Assembly (NCBI GenBank): GCA_041584055.1
Contig: JBFHER010000145.1
Location: forward strand, 1 to 9,661
DNA: 9,661 nucleotides
Origin: JBFHER01 sp041584055
GTDB taxonomy: Bacteria; Bacteroidota; Bacteroidia; Bacteroidales; UBA5342
Direction: 5' to 3'
The notes under the pieces were generated by a model. That model was not told where the DNA came from. It did no database searches and was given only the letters and a program-made list of their open reading frames with translations. Position 1 is the first letter of the stretch; each line of letters opens with the position of its first letter. This document shows, in pieces, positions 6,977 to 9,661 of this stretch. The translations under genes were made by a program, and so were the position numbers.

Positions 6977-7777
6977 ATGAAACGATTTATCTTAAATGCA
7001 TTGCTTCTGCTTGCAACCCTCACAAGCTTTAGTCAAATAACACTTGAGCACACGTACAATTATTCAACATCAGTGGTGAAACTTGAAACGCTGGGGTATA
7101 AATATTACCTGATGGATGTACCTTACAGTCAGTGCCGAATTTACAACATGGATCATTCCCTCTTTAAAACGATTAATTGTGCAACACCAAATGGTTACTA
7201 TTTGTATGACATCAAATACCTTTCTGAGAATCTTTTTGACGCTGATTCTGAAATAGAGCTGGTTTATTCTTATTACAAGTATGTTGAAACAACATCGTCG
7301 TACTATTACATTTATGGGTCACGGGTGATCAACGAAATTGGTGTAAATGAGATTCCTGCAATAGAGAATGCACAATACATGGTTGTTAATAAATCGGGAG
7401 ATGACCAGTATAAACTATTTGCCTACTGTTTTGATTATTCAGTTTTTCCTGAAATTGTGTGGACAAAGGTGTACAGTTTGCCAGGCGTTTGGAGTAAAAG
7501 CTTAACGGCAGATGCTGGTGATGCAATGGATTATATCAAGGCTTATCCCAATCCGGCAACAGATCGGGTGCGGGTTGAATATATGCTTCCAGATGCTGTC
7601 CTTCAGGCAAGTTTAGTGCTTATGGATTCAAACGGCAGAACACTCAAAAACTTTGTGATTGACGGTCACTCTGATCATTTAGCCCTCGATGTTAAGGAGC
7701 TGCCAGCCGGGATCTACCATTACTTTATTGAATATGATCAGCAACGAACCGCCTCAAAAAAAATTGTTATTCGTTGA
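6977..7777 (+). CDS. T9SS type A sorting domain-containing protein
   Basis: This 266-residue protein has a signal peptide MKRFILNALLLLATLTSFSQ cleaved before or at Q20. Residues 20-180 form a beta-rich, tyrosine-rich domain (KYYLMDVPYSQCRIYNMDHS, GYYLYDIKY, YSYYKYVETTSSYYYIYGS) of unknown function that probably folds as repeated beta strands. Residues 186-266 are a type A T9SS C-terminal domain: YPNPATDRVRVEY, then L-x-x-x-D-x-x-G-R, then LPAGIYHYF and a basic end KKIVIR. The protein should be exported by Sec, then moved across the outer membrane by the T9SS, with removal of the C-terminal domain and attachment to or release from the surface. It is the last gene of the operon, 8 nt after the TPR gene. 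The sorting domain is certain; the cargo role is unknown. Confidence 0.85.
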   Translation: MKRFILNALLLLATLTSFSQITLEHTYNYSTSVVKLETLGYKYYLMDVPYSQCRIYNMDHSLFKTINCATPNGYYLYDIKYLSENLFDADSEIELVYSYYKYVETTSSYYYIYGSRVINEIGVNEIPAIENAQYMVVNKSGDDQYKLFAYCFDYSVFPEIVWTKVYSLPGVWSKSLTADAGDAMDYIKAYPNPATDRVRVEYMLPDAVLQASLVLMDSNGRTLKNFVIDGHSDHLALDVKELPAGIYHYFIEYDQQRTASKKIVIR

Positions 7778-7799
7778 GCTCGCTTGAATCGTTATCCTT

Positions 7800-7852
7800 A
7801 GCCAGGTCGTCTAGATGGGGTTATAGCGGTTTTAATTTTGCCTGGTTTTTTT
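7800..7852 (+). terminator. Candidate intrinsic terminator of the operon
   Basis: AGCCAGGT (7800-7807) can pair with GCCTGGTT (7840-7847) as an eight-pair stem including two G-U pairs, followed by an uninterrupted T run (7846-7852). The loop is long, about 32 nt, so the hairpin is less typical than most intrinsic terminators. It lies 23-75 nt after the operon stop codon, where transcription would be expected to end. No better hairpin with a T run was seen nearby. Confidence 0.45.
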
Positions 7853-8052
7853 AAAATAAAAGCCTAGCATCTTTTTCATAGGTTCAAAATTTAGTTGGGG
7901 TGTAATGCCCGGTATTAATAAATATTAAATACAACAGTATGCATAGATCAAAGAACGGGATTTAATTCCTAATATATTGTCTGATACTTTATATTGTTTT
8001 TTTTGAGACTAAATATTGTCGTTTTTTTATGCAGGTCCTGTAAATGAATGTT
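7853..8052. other. AT-rich non-coding spacer between convergent genes
   Basis: This interval between two converging genes contains no convincing open frame and no recognisable RNA. It has long T runs (7997-8004, 8022-8028) and three copies of ATATTGT (7974-7980, 7991-7997, 8013-8019). A weak inverted pair CCTA...TAGG spans the area near 7862-7881, which read on the minus strand is followed by CTTTTATTTT and might be a poor terminator for the minus-strand gene. The perfect palindrome CAGGTCCTG (8032-8040) has no loop. Confidence 0.4.
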
Positions 8053-9447
8053 TTATCGCACCATCAACTTTTTCGTCAGCTTTTCATCAGAGTCATTAAT
8101 CGTCACAAAGTATATGCCTTGACCCAGGCCTTTGACATCGATGTATGTCTTTTCTTTAATGAGTTGTCCTTGCTTTACAAGCCGTCCTGAATTATCCCTG
8201 ATAACATAAGTATTCATATGTTCTGATGGGGATGTATTAAAGATATAAAATCCATCAACTGTTGGATTGGGGTAAATATCAAATCCGGCCACCGCAGGTG
8301 CATCGGATGTTTTGGTTGCGAGAAGATCTGATTTAAACTGAAGTTCGTCAATGATTAAAACCGAACCCACATTCGACATGCTAAGCGGCCAGTTAGATGA
8401 CATAATTTGTATCATCGCACTGTCAGGAACTGAAGGAAGGTTGAGCGGTATTTCAAACTTTTTGTAAGTGTCAGAGGGCAAAAGGATGGTTCCGGACCAG
8501 TATATTTCAGATCCATTCTTTTTAAATACTATGTTTACAATTGCAGTGTCTGTCTGATTAGGCATGTATTTATACCAGCCCATTAAAGTATCTTTCGTCT
8601 CACTGTAAGAAAATCCCCCATCCCAAATAGTCTCTCCAAACCTGCCATTCATAATCTCAGCAAAGTAATAATCATAACTTGCTTCATAAACAGTTGTTAT
8701 TTTGCAAGCACTTGTTCCGCGATAAGCATCTGAGGTTTTCTCAACATAGTTTTTTCCAATTCTGACCAAACTGTAATTGTTAGACATCCATGCCAGGGGT
8801 TCATCAAAACTTTGCGTTGTCCACTCCTCAAAGTCCCCATTTAAAATGGATTGACTCGTTGAAAAATGGAGATTATCAACAACAATGAAACTGCCCAGTT
8901 TGATATTGTTTTCCTCGAAGGCATCGCTGCTGGCAATGCCGATAATAACAGAATCCGGTGCAACAGGGAGCGCTTGAAGTTTAAAAGCATGCCTTTTCCA
9001 CGTTTCCGGATCATTGCCCGAGAATTTACCAAGGTTTAAGGAAATGATGTTTCCTTCTTTCTTAAAAATGACCAAATAGATTGCTGAATCACCGTCAACT
9101 ATCCCCAATTTCGCATTAAAAATAAAGGAATCAGGTTGCATTGAATAAGGAATGCCACCGATGCCTTCCATTGGATCTCCTGAACCATTTATACAATATC
9201 CAACAATTGCTTCTTCGGAGCTGCCTTTCGTTTCTAAACGGATGGCGTATGTGTCATTAAAACCAGAGCTAACCTTTGTGGCATTAAGATCAATTCCTCG
9301 TTCAAAAACTTCCGAATTAGATGTTTCCCATGCGTCAGGATGTTCAAGTTGAACGGATAACCAGTCCTCGAAACCTCCATTCATTAATTGACCGAAAGCT
9401 GTAAGACCAAGGAAAATAAAAGACGATAAAAGCAGTATCTTTTTCAT
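8053..9447 (-). CDS. T9SS-sorted protein with duplicated galactose-binding-like domains
   Basis: This 464-residue protein begins MKKILLLSSFIFLGLTAFGQ, a clear signal peptide with Q20 at or after cleavage. Two homologous domains follow. The first (about 22-194) opens with NGGFEDW and ends with VVDNLHFS. The second (about 201-371) opens with NGDFEEW and ends with LIIDELQF. Both contain VIFKKEG/VFKKNGS and an xxPDS(V/A)xI strand, so this is an internal duplication. The jelly-roll-like pattern resembles PCMD or carbohydrate-binding domains, seen often in Bacteroidota surface proteins. Residues 387-464 are a type A T9SS sorting domain (YPNPTVDGFYIF, IRDNSGRLVKQG, GLGQGIYFV, basic end KLMVR). The start at 9447 is chosen over an in-frame ATG at 9471 because the signal peptide begins there and the promoter -7 element overlaps the longer start. 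It is convergent with the operon and probably independent of it; ligand unknown. Confidence 0.85.
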   Translation of the reverse strand: MKKILLLSSFIFLGLTAFGQLMNGGFEDWLSVQLEHPDAWETSNSEVFERGIDLNATKVSSGFNDTYAIRLETKGSSEEAIVGYCINGSGDPMEGIGGIPYSMQPDSFIFNAKLGIVDGDSAIYLVIFKKEGNIISLNLGKFSGNDPETWKRHAFKLQALPVAPDSVIIGIASSDAFEENNIKLGSFIVVDNLHFSTSQSILNGDFEEWTTQSFDEPLAWMSNNYSLVRIGKNYVEKTSDAYRGTSACKITTVYEASYDYYFAEIMNGRFGETIWDGGFSYSETKDTLMGWYKYMPNQTDTAIVNIVFKKNGSEIYWSGTILLPSDTYKKFEIPLNLPSVPDSAMIQIMSSNWPLSMSNVGSVLIIDELQFKSDLLATKTSDAPAVAGFDIYPNPTVDGFYIFNTSPSEHMNTYVIRDNSGRLVKQGQLIKEKTYIDVKGLGQGIYFVTINDSDEKLTKKLMVR

Positions 9448-9468
9448 GAGAATTTGTATTGGTACACT

Positions 9469-9476
9469 CAAATCTA
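9469..9476 (-). promoter_or_regulatory. Bacteroidota-type -7 promoter element for the minus-strand T9SS gene
   Basis: On the minus strand the sequence reads TAGATTTG, an exact match to the Bacteroidota -7 consensus TAnnTTTG. A TTTG that could serve as the -33 element lies at 9492-9495, separated by 15 nt, a little shorter than the usual spacing of about 17-23. Transcription would begin about 9460-9463, leaving a short leader before ATG 9447. This sets the start codon downstream of 9471. Confidence 0.55.
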
Positions 9477-9520
9477 CAAAATTTTTGACGACAAAACACC
9501 AGAAAAAGGGCTAAATACTA

Positions 9521-9661
9521 TCAATATGGTAGGATAAATTTCACATCCATAGTAAAATGATGTTTTATAGCATGATAGGACAGGTTGATCATCGTGATAT
9601 TGCCAGTTGAGAGATCAAGTTTTTCTGCTCCTAAAGGCTTGATTATATCCTGATAAATTAC
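9521..9661 (-). CDS. 3' end of an unidentified minus-strand gene (partial)
   Basis: Reading from the window edge on the minus strand, a frame stays open for 46 codons to TGA at 9521-9523. The tail contains IIKPLGAEKLDLSTGN, then ITMINLSYHAIKHHFTMD and VKFILPY at the end. The alternating hydrophobic pattern suggests beta strands, and the open frame reaching a sensible end upstream of a promoter supports a real gene. I do not recognise the family. The stop is 73 nt upstream of the next start on the same strand, and that gap holds the promoter above, so the two genes are probably transcribed separately. Confidence 0.6.
   Translation of the reverse strand, partial: VIYQDIIKPLGAEKLDLSTGNITMINLSYHAIKHHFTMDVKFILPY

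Noticed and set aside
8032..8040. CAGGTCCTG palindrome as terminator or operator
   Set aside because: It has no loop, is short, and lies just past the stop codon of the minus-strand gene without a T run in the right direction.
9448..9471. Longer start at 9471 for the minus-strand T9SS protein
   Set aside because: The signal peptide begins at 9447 and the promoter -7 element overlaps the longer start.

Overview
The window looks like a chromosomal segment of a Bacteroidota bacterium. Two proteins end in type IX secretion (T9SS) type A sorting domains, several signal peptides end in the phylum-typical S-F-S-Q or A-F-G-Q form, and starts are preceded by A-rich rather than Shine-Dalgarno-rich sequence. 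A good Bacteroidota -7 promoter element (TAnnTTTG) precedes one gene. The genus cannot be named from this sequence.

Layout. Positions 1-139 hold a possible gene end and a four-unit heptanucleotide repeat. Positions 140-7777 hold seven genes on the plus strand with gaps of 8-12 nt or short overlaps, which reads as one operon: a PqqD-like small protein, an ATP-grasp ligase, a LysA-fold PLP decarboxylase, a urea-transporter/M23 fusion with an extra C-terminal domain, a TPR/outer-membrane beta-barrel protein, a secreted TPR protein and a T9SS-sorted protein. Positions 7778-8052 are AT-rich, non-coding and lie between convergent genes, with a candidate terminator. On the minus strand follow a T9SS-sorted protein with two repeated beta-type domains (8053-9447), its promoter, and the 3' end of another minus-strand gene running off the window (9521-9661).

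How the operon may work (inference). The first three genes form a compact cytoplasmic module. PqqD-like proteins usually present a peptide to a modifying enzyme, ATP-grasp enzymes join a carboxylate to an amine or thiol, and LysA-fold enzymes decarboxylate amino acids or carrier-bound amino acids. The order ligase then decarboxylase recalls the BtrJ/BtrK pair of butirosin biosynthesis. The decarboxylase lacks the acidic residue that reads the distal amine in LysA and ornithine decarboxylase. It also carries an N-terminal extension resembling a RiPP leader bound by PqqD-type domains. The UT-M23 protein could move a small amide-like molecule across the inner membrane and process it. The beta-barrel and secreted proteins would add a cell-envelope branch. 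I do not recognise a characterised pathway with this set. The module with its transporter is the best candidate in this window for an undescribed system.
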